Assembly (NCBI RefSeq): GCF_964222135.1 | Contig: NZ_CAXQBR010000020.1 | Coordinates: forward strand, 1-49,061 | Source of the DNA: Euzebya sp. | GTDB taxonomy: Bacteria > Actinomycetota > Nitriliruptoria > Euzebyales > Euzebyaceae | Reading direction: 5' to 3' | Length of the DNA stretch: 49,061 nt | Shown here: piece by piece, positions 26,550 through 34,589 of the stretch | Position numbering within the stretch: the stretch's first letter is position 1 | Layout of the letters: each line of letters starts with the position of its first letter | Program-made: the position numbers and the translations under genes | The notes under the pieces: model-generated | Database searches by the model: none | What the model was told of the DNA's origin: nothing | What the model saw: only the letters and a program-made list of their open reading frames with translations

Positions 26550-27107
26550 ATGGCCCACCAGACCCCCGACCCCGTCCTCACGGCCGTGACCGCCGCGGCG
26601 ACCCGCGCCACCGGGGCCGCGGTCGGGCTGCTGCTGCGGGCAGAGGGACGGGTCCTGCGCGTCGTCGCCACCGCCGGTGCGGTGCCACCCGACGTGCTCG
26701 GGGAACCGATCTCGATCGGCGACGGCGTGGCGGGCTACGTCGTCGCCGCGGGCCAGCCGCTGGTGCTGTCCGCCGGCTCCGCGGACCCCCGGCTCGGGGA
26801 GGGCACGGCGAGCCTGCTCGGCACCAACCCCTCCTCCGTCCTCGCGGTGCCGGTCCAGGGCGACGAGCACGTCCTCGGCGTCATCGAGCTGCTCGACGCC
26901 ATCGACGGGACCTTCGGGGTCGACGACACCGAGCAGGCGACCCTCCACGCCGGCGTGGCGGCCGCGGCGCTGGCCGACGAGCGCCTGGCCGGCATGCGCG
27001 ACGTCCCCGACCCGGCCGAGCTGGCGGCTGAGCTGCGGCGACTGGCCGCGGCCGACCCGTCCCGCTACGCGACCGTCGCGACGATCCTGCAGTCGCTGGT
27101 GCGGTGA
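26550..27107 (+). CDS. GAF domain protein
   Basis: 185 residues, one GAF domain (about 15-150). VGLLLRAEGRVLRVVATAGAVP, ISIGDGVAGYVVAAGQPLVLS, SVLAVPVQGDEHVLGVIELLDAIDG and the closing helix follow the GAF pattern used for small-ligand or redox sensing. No kinase, cyclase or DNA-binding part is attached; the remaining C-terminus is short and helical. The ATG follows TAGTGT by 9 bases, with the hairpin repeat just upstream. Its TGA overlaps the start of the subtilisin gene, so the two proteins are probably made together and may interact. Confidence 0.87.
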   Translation: MAHQTPDPVLTAVTAAATRATGAAVGLLLRAEGRVLRVVATAGAVPPDVLGEPISIGDGVAGYVVAAGQPLVLSAGSADPRLGEGTASLLGTNPSSVLAVPVQGDEHVLGVIELLDAIDGTFGVDDTEQATLHAGVAAAALADERLAGMRDVPDPAELAAELRRLAAADPSRYATVATILQSLVR

Positions 27108-28060
27108 TGTCGCGGGCGGACATCCCCGCGTGGGCGAAGGAGTCGGCGGTCCTCGAGCTCGCCGCGGTCACCTCGCTCGGGGACCTGACGCCGGAGTGGG
27201 CCTGGGGAGGCTCGACCGGCGAGGGCGTCAGGGTGGCCGTCGTGGACTCCGGGGTCGACGCGGACCACCCGGACCTCGAGGGGTGCGTCGACGCCGGCGG
27301 CGGCATGGCCTTCCGCCTGGACCCGGACGGGGAGGTCATCGCCACGCCGGGACCGCACCGGGACGCCTTCGGGCACGGGACGGCCTGCGCGGGGATCATC
27401 CACAGCCTGGCGCCCGACGCGACGATCACATCGGTCAAGGTGCTGGGCGAGGGACTCAGCGGCAAGGCGGCGGTGTTCCTCCGCGGGCTCGCCTGGTGCG
27501 TCGAGCAGGGCTTCGACGTGATCAACCTGTCGCTCGGGACGACCAAGCAGGACTGGGCCCTGGCCTTCTACGAGGTCTGTGACTCCGCGTACTTCGCCGG
27601 GTCGTTCGTGGTGACGGCCGCGAACAACGTCCAGCGCCCCTCGTGGCCGTCGCTGATCGGGTCCGTCACGAGCGTCGCGTGCAACCTGAGCGCGGACCCC
27701 GAGCGGTTCCACTACAACCCCGAGCCGCCGACGGAGTTCCTGGCCCACGGCGTCGACGTCGAGGTGGCGTGGCGGGGCGGGTCCCGCATCGTCGGCACGG
27801 GCAACTCCTACGCCGCGCCGCACATCGCCGGGATCGCCGCGCGGATCAAGGCGAAGCACCCGGACCTGCGGCCGTTCCAGCTCAAGACCGTCCTGTGGGC
27901 GACCGCGGCGAACGTCCTGGAGGCGCCGACGCGCGCAGGTGCACGGCGCCCACGGCTCATCGCGTCGGCCAAGGCCTCCGGGGCGTTCGGGACCCAGGAC
28001 CTCCGCCGTGCCGGCGTGGCCCCCTCCTCCCCCTCCGCGCCCTCCCGATCCAAGATCTGA
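27107..28060 (+). CDS. Intracellular S8 (subtilisin-like) serine protease
   Basis: 317 residues with no signal peptide and no inhibitor_I9-type propeptide; only about 40 residues precede the catalytic domain. The triad is Asp47 (VAVVDSGVDADHPDL), His90 (FGHGTACAGI) and Ser234 (TGNSYAAPHIAG, with GNS in place of the usual GTS). The oxyanion Asn lies in VVTAANN. The ATG at 27107 shares its first base with the GAF stop (TGATG); a GTG at 27104 is in frame too. The C-terminal tail is Ser/Pro-rich. Cytosolic location is inferred from the missing signal. It is convergent with the hydroquinone reductase gene. Confidence 0.9.
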   Translation: MSRADIPAWAKESAVLELAAVTSLGDLTPEWAWGGSTGEGVRVAVVDSGVDADHPDLEGCVDAGGGMAFRLDPDGEVIATPGPHRDAFGHGTACAGIIHSLAPDATITSVKVLGEGLSGKAAVFLRGLAWCVEQGFDVINLSLGTTKQDWALAFYEVCDSAYFAGSFVVTAANNVQRPSWPSLIGSVTSVACNLSADPERFHYNPEPPTEFLAHGVDVEVAWRGGSRIVGTGNSYAAPHIAGIAARIKAKHPDLRPFQLKTVLWATAANVLEAPTRAGARRPRLIASAKASGAFGTQDLRRAGVAPSSPSAPSRSKI

Positions 28061-28095
28061 GCCCGAGGTCCGTAGGCGGCCCCGCCGCGCAGATC

Positions 28096-29145
28096 TCAGG
28101 CGTGTGACAGGCCGAGGAGGGGCAGGGCCGGGTTGTCCGCCGCGGGCACCCGCTCGTCGGCGCGGACGGGGCCGGGCGGGGTCCCGTCACCGAACGGGCT
28201 GCCGCCGAGCGCCTCACGGTGGTGCGGCTCGGCCCACACCGTCAGGTCGGGACCGGCGGGCACGACCCCGGTGGGGTTGATGTCGAGATGGGTCGCGTAG
28301 TAGTGCTGCTTGATCTGGGTGAAGTGCTGGGTGTCGCCGAACCCGGGGGTCTGGAAGAGATCGCGGGCGTAGGCCCACAGGACCGGCATCTCGGTCAGCT
28401 TGACCCGGTTGCACTTGAAGTGGCCGTGGTACACCGCGTCGAAGCGGGCGAGGGTCGTCCACAGCCGGACGTCGGCCTCGGTGATCGTGTCCCCGACGAG
28501 GTAGCGCTGGGTCTCGAGGCGCCGGCTGAGCTCGTCGAGCCGGTCGAACAGCGCGGCGTAGGCCCGTTCGTAGGACGCCTGGGAGCCCGCGAACCCGCAC
28601 TTGTAGACCCCGTTGTTGACGTCCTCGTAGAAGCTGTCGGCGACCTCGAGGATCTCCTCCCGACGTCCGTCGGGGAACAGGTCCGGGGCGCCGTCGCGGT
28701 AGTGGGCGGTCCACTCCGTCGACAGGTCGAGCGTCATCGTCGGGTAGTCGTTCGTGACGACCTGCCCCGTCGGCACGTCGACGATCGCGGGGACGGTGAT
28801 GCCCTTCGGGTAGTCGGGGAAGCGGGCCAGGTAGGCGTCCTTCAATCGAGGGATGCCGAGGACGGGATCGACCTCGCCGGGATCGAGGTCGAAGGTCCAG
28901 GAGTCCGCGTCGTGCACCGGTCCGGCGATGCCCATCGACAGGACGTCCTCGAGCCCGAGCAGCCGCCGGACGATCAGCGCCCGGTTCGCCCACGGGCAGG
29001 CGCGGGCGACGACCAGCCGGTAGCGGTCCGCCTCGACCGGCCACTCACCCTCCCGCTGCGGGTCGGCGACGATCCGGTCGGTGATGTAGTCGGTGTCGCG
29101 CTCGTAGGAGTCGGTGACGTAGCGGTCGTGGGTCTCGGTGGCCAT
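28096..29145 (-). CDS. Glutathionyl-hydroquinone reductase family protein (Xi-class GST)
   Basis: 349 residues of the ECM4/YqjG family. The thioredoxin-like part carries the catalytic Cys50 in VARACPWANRALIVRRLLGL. Other hallmarks are WTFDLDPGEVDPVLGI, TVPAIVDVPTGQVVTNDYP, the GST C-terminal domain with YKCGFAGSQASYERAY, and FHxVY-like FDAVYHGHFKCN. Family members reduce glutathionylated hydroquinones; in actinobacteria mycothiol is a likely substitute. TAGACC lies 6 bases before the ATG. A hairpin repeat shared with the GAF gene lies about 60-115 bases upstream. Confidence 0.93.
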   Translation of the reverse strand: MATETHDRYVTDSYERDTDYITDRIVADPQREGEWPVEADRYRLVVARACPWANRALIVRRLLGLEDVLSMGIAGPVHDADSWTFDLDPGEVDPVLGIPRLKDAYLARFPDYPKGITVPAIVDVPTGQVVTNDYPTMTLDLSTEWTAHYRDGAPDLFPDGRREEILEVADSFYEDVNNGVYKCGFAGSQASYERAYAALFDRLDELSRRLETQRYLVGDTITEADVRLWTTLARFDAVYHGHFKCNRVKLTEMPVLWAYARDLFQTPGFGDTQHFTQIKQHYYATHLDINPTGVVPAGPDLTVWAEPHHREALGGSPFGDGTPPGPVRADERVPAADNPALPLLGLSHA

Positions 29146-29206
29146 GAGGACGGTCTACCCCGCCGGCGCCCGTGCCGACCGCGTCGCCTCCTACACCTCA
29201 GGATCG

Positions 29207-29258
29207 CGCCGAACCTCGCCGTCCGGCGAGGCAGGCCCCGATCGCGCCCGACCTCGGC
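29207..29258 (-). repeat. Hairpin repeat, copy B, upstream of the hydroquinone reductase gene
   Basis: On the - strand this matches copy A at 26483-26534 over about 52 bp with about seven differences. The stem CCTCGCC/GGCGAGG with GGAC loop keeps pairing despite substitutions. Like copy A it points toward the downstream gene. Confidence 0.85.
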
Positions 29259-29273
29259 GCCCACCGCTCACCT

Positions 29274-31295
29274 TCAGTCGCGCTCGAACAGCGCATCGAG
29301 CTGGTCGCGCCCCTCCACGTCCGCCAGCGCCACGACCTCGTCGCCGGAGTACAGGATGGTGTCGCCGCGCGGGACGATCAACCGGCCCTCGCGTCGGACG
29401 CTGGTGATCGTCGTGCCCTCGGGCAGCTGCAGGTCCCGCAGGGCCATCCCCGCCGCCGGCGAGCCGATCGCGACGGTCAGCTCGACGAAGTGCACGCCGC
29501 TGAGCTCGCGCATCGCGATGCGCTCCTTGCGGTGCTGCCTGCCCAGACCCTGGTTCACCGCCTGCCGGTAGGCCTCGATGATGTCGGCCCGCCGCAGCAT
29601 GCCGACGAGGGAGGGGCTGGTCTGCGGGTCGACCACGGGCAGCCGTCCGACGTCCGCGGCCGCCATCCGGTGGAGGGCGCGGAACACCGGCGTGGTCGGC
29701 GACACGGTGAGGGGCTTGCGGCTGCACACGTCGACGGCGGTCCGGGGGTCCTCCCCCTCGACCGGCGGGTCGGGGAGGTCGCTGATCGTCACCACCCCGA
29801 CGAGGCCGCCGCGGTCGTCGACGACGGCGAAGCCGTGGTGGCCGGTCTCGGCGAAGCGGTGGCGGAGCGCGTCGAGGCCCATGTCGACACCGACGCTCGG
29901 CGGGTCGCTGGTCATCACCTCGCCGACGGTGACCGACTGCATGACGTCGATCTCCTCGGGCTCGTCGACGACGATGCCCTGCCGCTTGAGCGGGGCGGTG
30001 TAGATGCCGTCGGGGTGCATCCGGTCGGCGACGAACGTCGCCAGGCCGGCGGCGAACATCAGCGGCAGCACCAGCCCGTAGTCGCCGGTCAGCTCGAACA
30101 CGATCAGGATGGCCGTCAGCGGCGCCCGGGCGGCGGCGGCGAACACGGCCGCCATGCCGACCAGCGCGTAGGCCCCCGGTTCGAGCGAGGCCGAGGGCAC
30201 GAGCAGATCGGCGGCGTGGCCGACCGCCCCGCCGAGCGCCGCGCCGCAGAAGAGGGTCGGCAGCAGCGAGCCGACCGCGTTCCCGGACGTGACCGACAGC
30301 ATGGTCGCGCCGAACTTCGCGACCATCAGGGTGAGCAGGATGCGGACCGGCTCCCACCCTCCTCCGGCGGTGGCCCCGTCGATCATCGTGTCGATCGGCT
30401 CGGTGTCGCCGAAGATCGGCGGGAGCTGGTGCCCGCTGCCCAGGACCTCCGGCACGGCGAGGGCGATCAGGCCGACGCCGAGGCCACCGAGCGCGACCCG
30501 CAGCGGACGCCAGCCGGGGAGGCGGTCGAACAGGTCGTGGCCGATCCGCTCGCCGTGCAGGAACGCCATCCCCACCAGCGCGGCGAGGATCCCGATCAGG
30601 GCGTAGCCGAGCAGCTCGCGCGGGTCGGTGAGGCCGTACTCGACGCGGGACTCGAAGACGATCTCGGGACCGACCAGCTCCCGGGCGGTGACCGACCCGG
30701 CGACGGCGGCGAGGACCCCGACCTGCCGCGACCGGGCGGACAGCCGCCCGAGGATCAGCTCGATCGCGAACAGCATCCCGCCGATCGGCGCGTTGAACGA
30801 CGCACCGATCCCCGCGGCCGCACCGGCGGCGACGAGCGTGCGCATCCGGTCCTCGTCAACGCCGAACGCCGCGCCCACGAGCGACCCGACCGCCCCGCCG
30901 CCGAGGACGATCGGGGCCTCACGGCCACCGGACCCGCCGGTGCCGAGCGCCACCCCCGAGGCGACGAGCATCCCGGCCGGCACACGCTTGCGGAACCGGC
31001 TCCCGCGCAGGGCGATCGTCCGCATCACCTCGGTGATCCCGCCGCCGGCCGTCTCCGGCACCCAGTACGCCACGAGCAGTCCGACGACCAGCGCGCCGAG
31101 CGCGGGGACCAGGACGGTCCGTAGCGTCGAGGCCTCCGCGCCGAAGGCGAGGTCCTGGGCGAGCCCGATCACCTGGATCAACGCGAAGGCGAGGAGGCCC
31201 GTCAGGATCCCGATGACCCCACCGAGCGCGAGCAGCCCGGGCTCGCGCCGTGCGAACGCGATCATCCGACCGCGGACCTTCGTGGGCGCGTTCAC
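29274..31295 (-). CDS. ClC-type chloride channel/transporter with CBS pair and RCK_C domain
   Basis: 673 residues. The membrane part (about 15-430) has ClC signatures: AGGGITEV (83-90), GTGGSGGREAP (118-128, with the gating Glu126), FNAPIGGMLFAIE and GNAVGSLLPTLFCGA. It is followed by two CBS repeats (VGEVMTSDPPSVGVDMGLDA; VVDPQTSPSLVGML) and a TrkA-C/RCK_C-like domain near 595-670 (MRELSGVHFVELTVAIGSPA, DTILYSGDEVVAL). CBS domains bind adenine nucleotides, and RCK_C domains often bind ions or c-di-AMP. The GTG start overlaps the stop of a 31-codon ORF in GTGA; that ORF in turn overlaps purU. Confidence 0.92.
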   Translation of the reverse strand: MNAPTKVRGRMIAFARREPGLLALGGVIGILTGLLAFALIQVIGLAQDLAFGAEASTLRTVLVPALGALVVGLLVAYWVPETAGGGITEVMRTIALRGSRFRKRVPAGMLVASGVALGTGGSGGREAPIVLGGGAVGSLVGAAFGVDEDRMRTLVAAGAAAGIGASFNAPIGGMLFAIELILGRLSARSRQVGVLAAVAGSVTARELVGPEIVFESRVEYGLTDPRELLGYALIGILAALVGMAFLHGERIGHDLFDRLPGWRPLRVALGGLGVGLIALAVPEVLGSGHQLPPIFGDTEPIDTMIDGATAGGGWEPVRILLTLMVAKFGATMLSVTSGNAVGSLLPTLFCGAALGGAVGHAADLLVPSASLEPGAYALVGMAAVFAAAARAPLTAILIVFELTGDYGLVLPLMFAAGLATFVADRMHPDGIYTAPLKRQGIVVDEPEEIDVMQSVTVGEVMTSDPPSVGVDMGLDALRHRFAETGHHGFAVVDDRGGLVGVVTISDLPDPPVEGEDPRTAVDVCSRKPLTVSPTTPVFRALHRMAAADVGRLPVVDPQTSPSLVGMLRRADIIEAYRQAVNQGLGRQHRKERIAMRELSGVHFVELTVAIGSPAAGMALRDLQLPEGTTITSVRREGRLIVPRGDTILYSGDEVVALADVEGRDQLDALFERD

Positions 31296-31387
31296 GGCTG
31301 CATCGCGCTCATGGCCCGACCCCCGCGCTTGCGCGCCGGGCTCGCCCCCCCGGCCTCGCCGATGACCGCTCGCAAGCTCGCGATCAT
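31292..31387 (-). CDS. Possible 31-residue ORF linking purU and the ClC gene
   Basis: An ATG at 31385-31387 overlaps the purU stop in ATGA, and the 31-codon frame ends with a TGA at 31292-31294 that overlaps the GTG of the ClC gene in GTGA. The product begins MIASLRAVIGEAGG and is basic (PARKRGGR) and without a membrane helix. Both four-base overlaps are the usual coupling signals, so translation could run from purU through this ORF into the ClC gene. It may serve only as a coupling device; product function is unknown. Chance occurrence cannot be excluded. Confidence 0.45.
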   Translation of the reverse strand: MIASLRAVIGEAGGASPARKRGGRAMSAMQP

Positions 31388-32238
31388 CGGAACACGATCG
31401 TCCGTTCCGCGAAGCGGAAGACGCGGTGCTCCGCGTGGGCCTTGACGGCGCGGGACAGGACGATGCGCTCGACGTCGCGGCCGATGGTCGCGAGGTCCTC
31501 CGGGGTGTCGGAGTGGCTGACCCGCGCGACGTCCTGGTCGATGATCGGCCCCTCGTCGAGGTCGGCGGTCACGTAGTGGGCGGTCGCCCCGATCAGCTTG
31601 ACCCCCCGCTCCCACGCCTGGTGGTACGGCCGCGCCCCCTTGAACCCGGGCAGGAACGAGTGGTGGATGTTGATCGCCCGTCCCTCCAGCTGCTCGCACA
31701 GCCCGTCGGACAGGATCTGCATGTACCGGGCGAGCACGACCAGCTCGATGTCGTGCGCCACGAGGAGCTCGCGCAACCGACCCTCCGCCTCGGCCTTGGT
31801 GTCCGCCGTCACCGGGATGTGGACGAACGGGACGCCGTAGTTCGCCGCGACCTGCTGGAGGTCCCAGTGGTTGCTGACGACCAGCGGGATGTCGATCGGC
31901 AGCTCGCCGGCGTGCCAGCGGTACAGCAGATCCCGGAGGCAGTGGTCGAACTTGCTGACGAGGACCACGGTGCGGGTCCGGTGGTCGGCGCGCCGCACCT
32001 CGAGGTGGGCGCCGAACGCCGTCACGCGGTCCCCGAGCGCCGCGGCGATCTCGGTCGGGTCGTCGATGTCGACGGCGAAGCGGGTGCGCATGCAGAACCG
32101 GCTGATCGACGGCTCGCTGAACTGGGCGTTCGAGAGGATGTTGCCGCCGAGGTCGGCGATGCCGTTCGCGATGCCGGCGACGATGCCCGGCTGGTCCTCG
32201 CACTCGAGCGTCAGCACGTAGCTGGTGGGCTGGGTCAT
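31384..32238 (-). CDS. purU: Formyltetrahydrofolate deformylase
   Basis: 284 residues. An N-terminal ACT domain (YVLTLECEDQPGIVAGIANG) is followed by a formyl-transferase fold with VVLVSKFDHCLRDLLYRW, the active-site NIHHSFLPGFKGARPYHQAW and ATAHYVTADLDEGPIIDQD. The enzyme hydrolyses 10-formyl-THF to formate and THF; formate can feed formate-dependent purine synthesis. The ATG at 32238 is supported by homology starting immediately. It is divergent from the squalene-cyclase-like gene and coupled downstream to a mini-ORF and the ClC gene. Confidence 0.95.
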   Translation of the reverse strand: MTQPTSYVLTLECEDQPGIVAGIANGIADLGGNILSNAQFSEPSISRFCMRTRFAVDIDDPTEIAAALGDRVTAFGAHLEVRRADHRTRTVVLVSKFDHCLRDLLYRWHAGELPIDIPLVVSNHWDLQQVAANYGVPFVHIPVTADTKAEAEGRLRELLVAHDIELVVLARYMQILSDGLCEQLEGRAINIHHSFLPGFKGARPYHQAWERGVKLIGATAHYVTADLDEGPIIDQDVARVSHSDTPEDLATIGRDVERIVLSRAVKAHAEHRVFRFAERTIVFR

Positions 32239-32305
32239 GGCCTTCGATGTTCGCACAGCCGGGCCGGCCCTCCCCAACGCCGACCGCACGGGGCACCATG
32301 CGACC

Positions 32306-33247
32306 GTGCGCGCACCCGAAGCCCTGATCACCTGGCTCCTCGACGGCGACCCGGCCGTCCAGTGGCAGGTCCGCCGCGATCTGCTCGACGCGCCCGCCGA
32401 CGTCGTCGCCGTCGAGCGGGCCCGGGTCGCGACCGAGGGGTGGGGCGCCGCGCTGCTGGCCGCACAGCACCGCGACGGCGGGTGGGGGGAGGGTCTGTAC
32501 AGCCCCAAGTGGACCTCGACGACCTACACGCTGCTCCTGCTGTGCCAGCTGGGCCTGCCCGCCGGCGACGACCGGGCCCGGCAGGGGTGCGGACGTCTCC
32601 TCGACGGGGCGCGCTGGATCGACGGCGGCGGGCTGAACCTCGCCAAGACCGTGCGGTACCCCGAGGTGTGCATGACCGCGCTGGTCCTCCGCACCACCGC
32701 GGACTGCGGCGTGCAGGACGAGCGGCTCGGCCCCCTGCGGACCTGGCTGCTCGACCAGCAGCTGGGTGACGGGGGGTGGAACTGCGAGACGATCCGGACG
32801 CACAGCACCCACGGCTCGTTCGACACCTCCATCCTCGTGCTCGAGGCGCTGCACGCGTGGGAATCGGCGAGGGGACCGGACCCCGAGGTCGCTCGCGCCG
32901 CCGAGCGGGGCCGGGAGTTCTTCGCCGCCCACCGCCTGTACTGCTCCCACCGCACCGGCGAGGTGGTCGACCCCGCCTACGAGCGGATCGTGTTCCCCCC
33001 GGGCTGGCACCACGACCTGCTGCGCGGTCTCGAGCACTTCGCATCGGCGGGTGCACCGGTCGACGACCGGCTGGCGGACGCCGTGGCACTGCTCCGGTCG
33101 CGCCGACGGCCGGACGGGACGTGGGCGATGAACGCCCGCCACCCCGGCCGGTACCACTTCGTGCTCGAACCCCCGCGCGTCCCCAGCCGGCTCACCACCG
33201 TGCGGGCGCTCCGGGTCCTCCGCTGGTGGGAGGAGGGGCAGGGCTAG
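32306..33247 (+). CDS. Squalene-cyclase-fold (prenyltransferase-like repeat) protein
   Basis: 313 residues forming one alpha/alpha barrel domain. QW-like repeats are visible: AAQHRDGGWGEGLYSPKW, QQLGDGGWNCE and RPDGTWAMN. The catalytic DxDD of squalene-hopene cyclase is not seen, and the length is about half that of a complete cyclase, so an enzymatic role is doubtful. The N-terminal ITWLLDGDPAVQWQVRRDLL is shared with other short bacterial proteins of this type. The GTG at 32306 lies 6 bases after CACCAT; an upstream ATG at 32225 would overlap purU's start on the other strand. A lycopene-cyclase-like gene follows after 108 bp. Confidence 0.8.
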   Translation: MRAPEALITWLLDGDPAVQWQVRRDLLDAPADVVAVERARVATEGWGAALLAAQHRDGGWGEGLYSPKWTSTTYTLLLLCQLGLPAGDDRARQGCGRLLDGARWIDGGGLNLAKTVRYPEVCMTALVLRTTADCGVQDERLGPLRTWLLDQQLGDGGWNCETIRTHSTHGSFDTSILVLEALHAWESARGPDPEVARAAERGREFFAAHRLYCSHRTGEVVDPAYERIVFPPGWHHDLLRGLEHFASAGAPVDDRLADAVALLRSRRRPDGTWAMNARHPGRYHFVLEPPRVPSRLTTVRALRVLRWWEEGQG

Positions 33248-33355
33248 CGCCGGCGCGGATGGCGCGAGCGGCGGATGCGCCCAGCGATGTGCACTTCGGC
33301 CACGTGGGCGGCCGACCTGCACAATCACGTGACGCCGCCCGAGGAGGATCCGCCC

Positions 33356-34558
33356 GTGCCCCACCACGACCCCGTCGACGTTCTGGTGGTCGGCGCCGGC
33401 CCGACGGGACGGGCGCTCGCGCACCGCGCGGTGGCGTCCGGTCTGACCGCGGCGGTGCTCGACCCCTCCCCCGCCCGCGCCTGGCCGGCGACGTACGGGG
33501 CCTGGGAGGACGAGCTCCCCGGGTGGCTCCCACCCGCGCTGCACGCCGTTCGCAGCGACGTCGTCGAGGTCGTCGCCCGGCGGACCCACCGCCTCGACCG
33601 CGCGTACGTGGTGCTCGACACCCCGGGTCTGCAGCGCCACCTGTCGTCCGACGACCGGGTGGGCGTGGTCACGGGCGCCGCCGTCGGGTCCCGGCGCGTC
33701 ATCGGGGGCGCGGCCGGGACCGTGGGCGTCGTCGCCCGGACCGGCGAGACCGTCCCCGCCCGGGTCGTGGTGGACGCGAGCGGCGACCGCCGGACCCTCA
33801 CCGGCGGCCGTGCGCCCGGCGACCGGGCCGCGCAGACCGCCGTCGGGGTGGTCCTCGACCGCACGGATCTCCCGACGGTGTTCATGGACTGGTCGGTCGA
33901 CCACGGGCGCGATCCGTCGGCCGGGGCGTGGCCGACCTTCCTGTACCAGGTCCCCCTGGGCGGTGGCCGCGTCCTGTTGGAGGAGACCGCGCTCGCCCGC
34001 CGTCCGGCGCTGTCGCACGACGAGCTGCGCAGTCGGCTGGCCGCCCGGCTGGCCGCCCGCGGGATCGAGGTCCCGGCCGACGCCCCGGAGGAGGTCGTGA
34101 CCATCGCGGTCGACACCCCCCGCACCCGCGGGACCGGGCACGTCATCCCCTTCGGCGCCGCCGTCCCGCTCATCCACCCGGCCACCGGGTACGGCCTGGC
34201 CGCCGCGCTGCGGATGGCCGACCCCGTGGTCGCCGCGATCGCGGCCCACCTCCCCGACGGCCGTGCCGCCGCCACCGCCGCCCGCGAGGTGCTGTGGCCC
34301 TGCCGCGCCCGGCTGGTCCACCACCTGCGACGGCGGGGGCTGGAGGCGCTGCTCGCCCTCCCCCCGGACCGGGTGCCGGACTTCTTCGACCGGTTCTTCA
34401 GCCTCCCCCGCGAGCAGCAGCGCGCCTACCTGTCGTCACGGACCGACCTCGTCGGTGTCGCCCGGGCGCAGCTGGCGCTGTTCGCGGCCGCCGACCCGCC
34501 CCTCCGGCGCCACCTGCTCCGTTGGGGCGCGATGCCGATCGGCGACGCGCACGCCTGA
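33356..34558 (+). CDS. Lycopene cyclase-like flavoprotein (CrtL/CrtY type)
   Basis: 400 residues. An N-terminal dinucleotide-binding motif (DVLVVGAGPTGRALAHR, residues 8-24), ATYGAWEDELPGW resembling the NYGVWxDE block, VFMDWSVDH, VLLEETALARR resembling the essential FLEET motif, and FGAAVPLIHPATGYGLAAAL near the C-terminus together match the plant/bacterial lycopene beta-cyclase group. The expected reaction is ring closure at the ends of lycopene in carotenoid synthesis. The GTG has GAGGAGG 8 bases upstream. No other crt gene is in the window, so the pathway must be encoded elsewhere. Confidence 0.88.
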   Translation: MPHHDPVDVLVVGAGPTGRALAHRAVASGLTAAVLDPSPARAWPATYGAWEDELPGWLPPALHAVRSDVVEVVARRTHRLDRAYVVLDTPGLQRHLSSDDRVGVVTGAAVGSRRVIGGAAGTVGVVARTGETVPARVVVDASGDRRTLTGGRAPGDRAAQTAVGVVLDRTDLPTVFMDWSVDHGRDPSAGAWPTFLYQVPLGGGRVLLEETALARRPALSHDELRSRLAARLAARGIEVPADAPEEVVTIAVDTPRTRGTGHVIPFGAAVPLIHPATGYGLAAALRMADPVVAAIAAHLPDGRAAATAAREVLWPCRARLVHHLRRRGLEALLALPPDRVPDFFDRFFSLPREQQRAYLSSRTDLVGVARAQLALFAAADPPLRRHLLRWGAMPIGDAHA

Positions 34559-34560
34559 CG

Positions 34561-34589
34561 GGCTGGATCCCCCCGGCCGGGGGTCAGCC
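34561..34589. terminator. Bidirectional hairpin between convergent genes
   Basis: GGCTGG...CCCCC pairs with GGGGG...CAGCC between the lycopene cyclase stop and the 3' end of the membrane-protein gene on the - strand. The stop codon at 34584-34586 lies inside the right arm. Confidence 0.55.

Noticed and set aside
31296-31390. Possible tRNA or small RNA in the purU-ClC gap
   Set aside because: No cloverleaf or conserved T-loop sequence is present; the 7-bp CCGATGA/TCATCGG pairing is explained as well by the mini-ORF coding sequence.
31292-34324. Long - strand frame of about 1010 codons
   Set aside because: It is antisense to the squalene-cyclase-like and lycopene-cyclase genes and out of frame with purU; only its last 31 codons (from the ATG at 31387) are worth attention.
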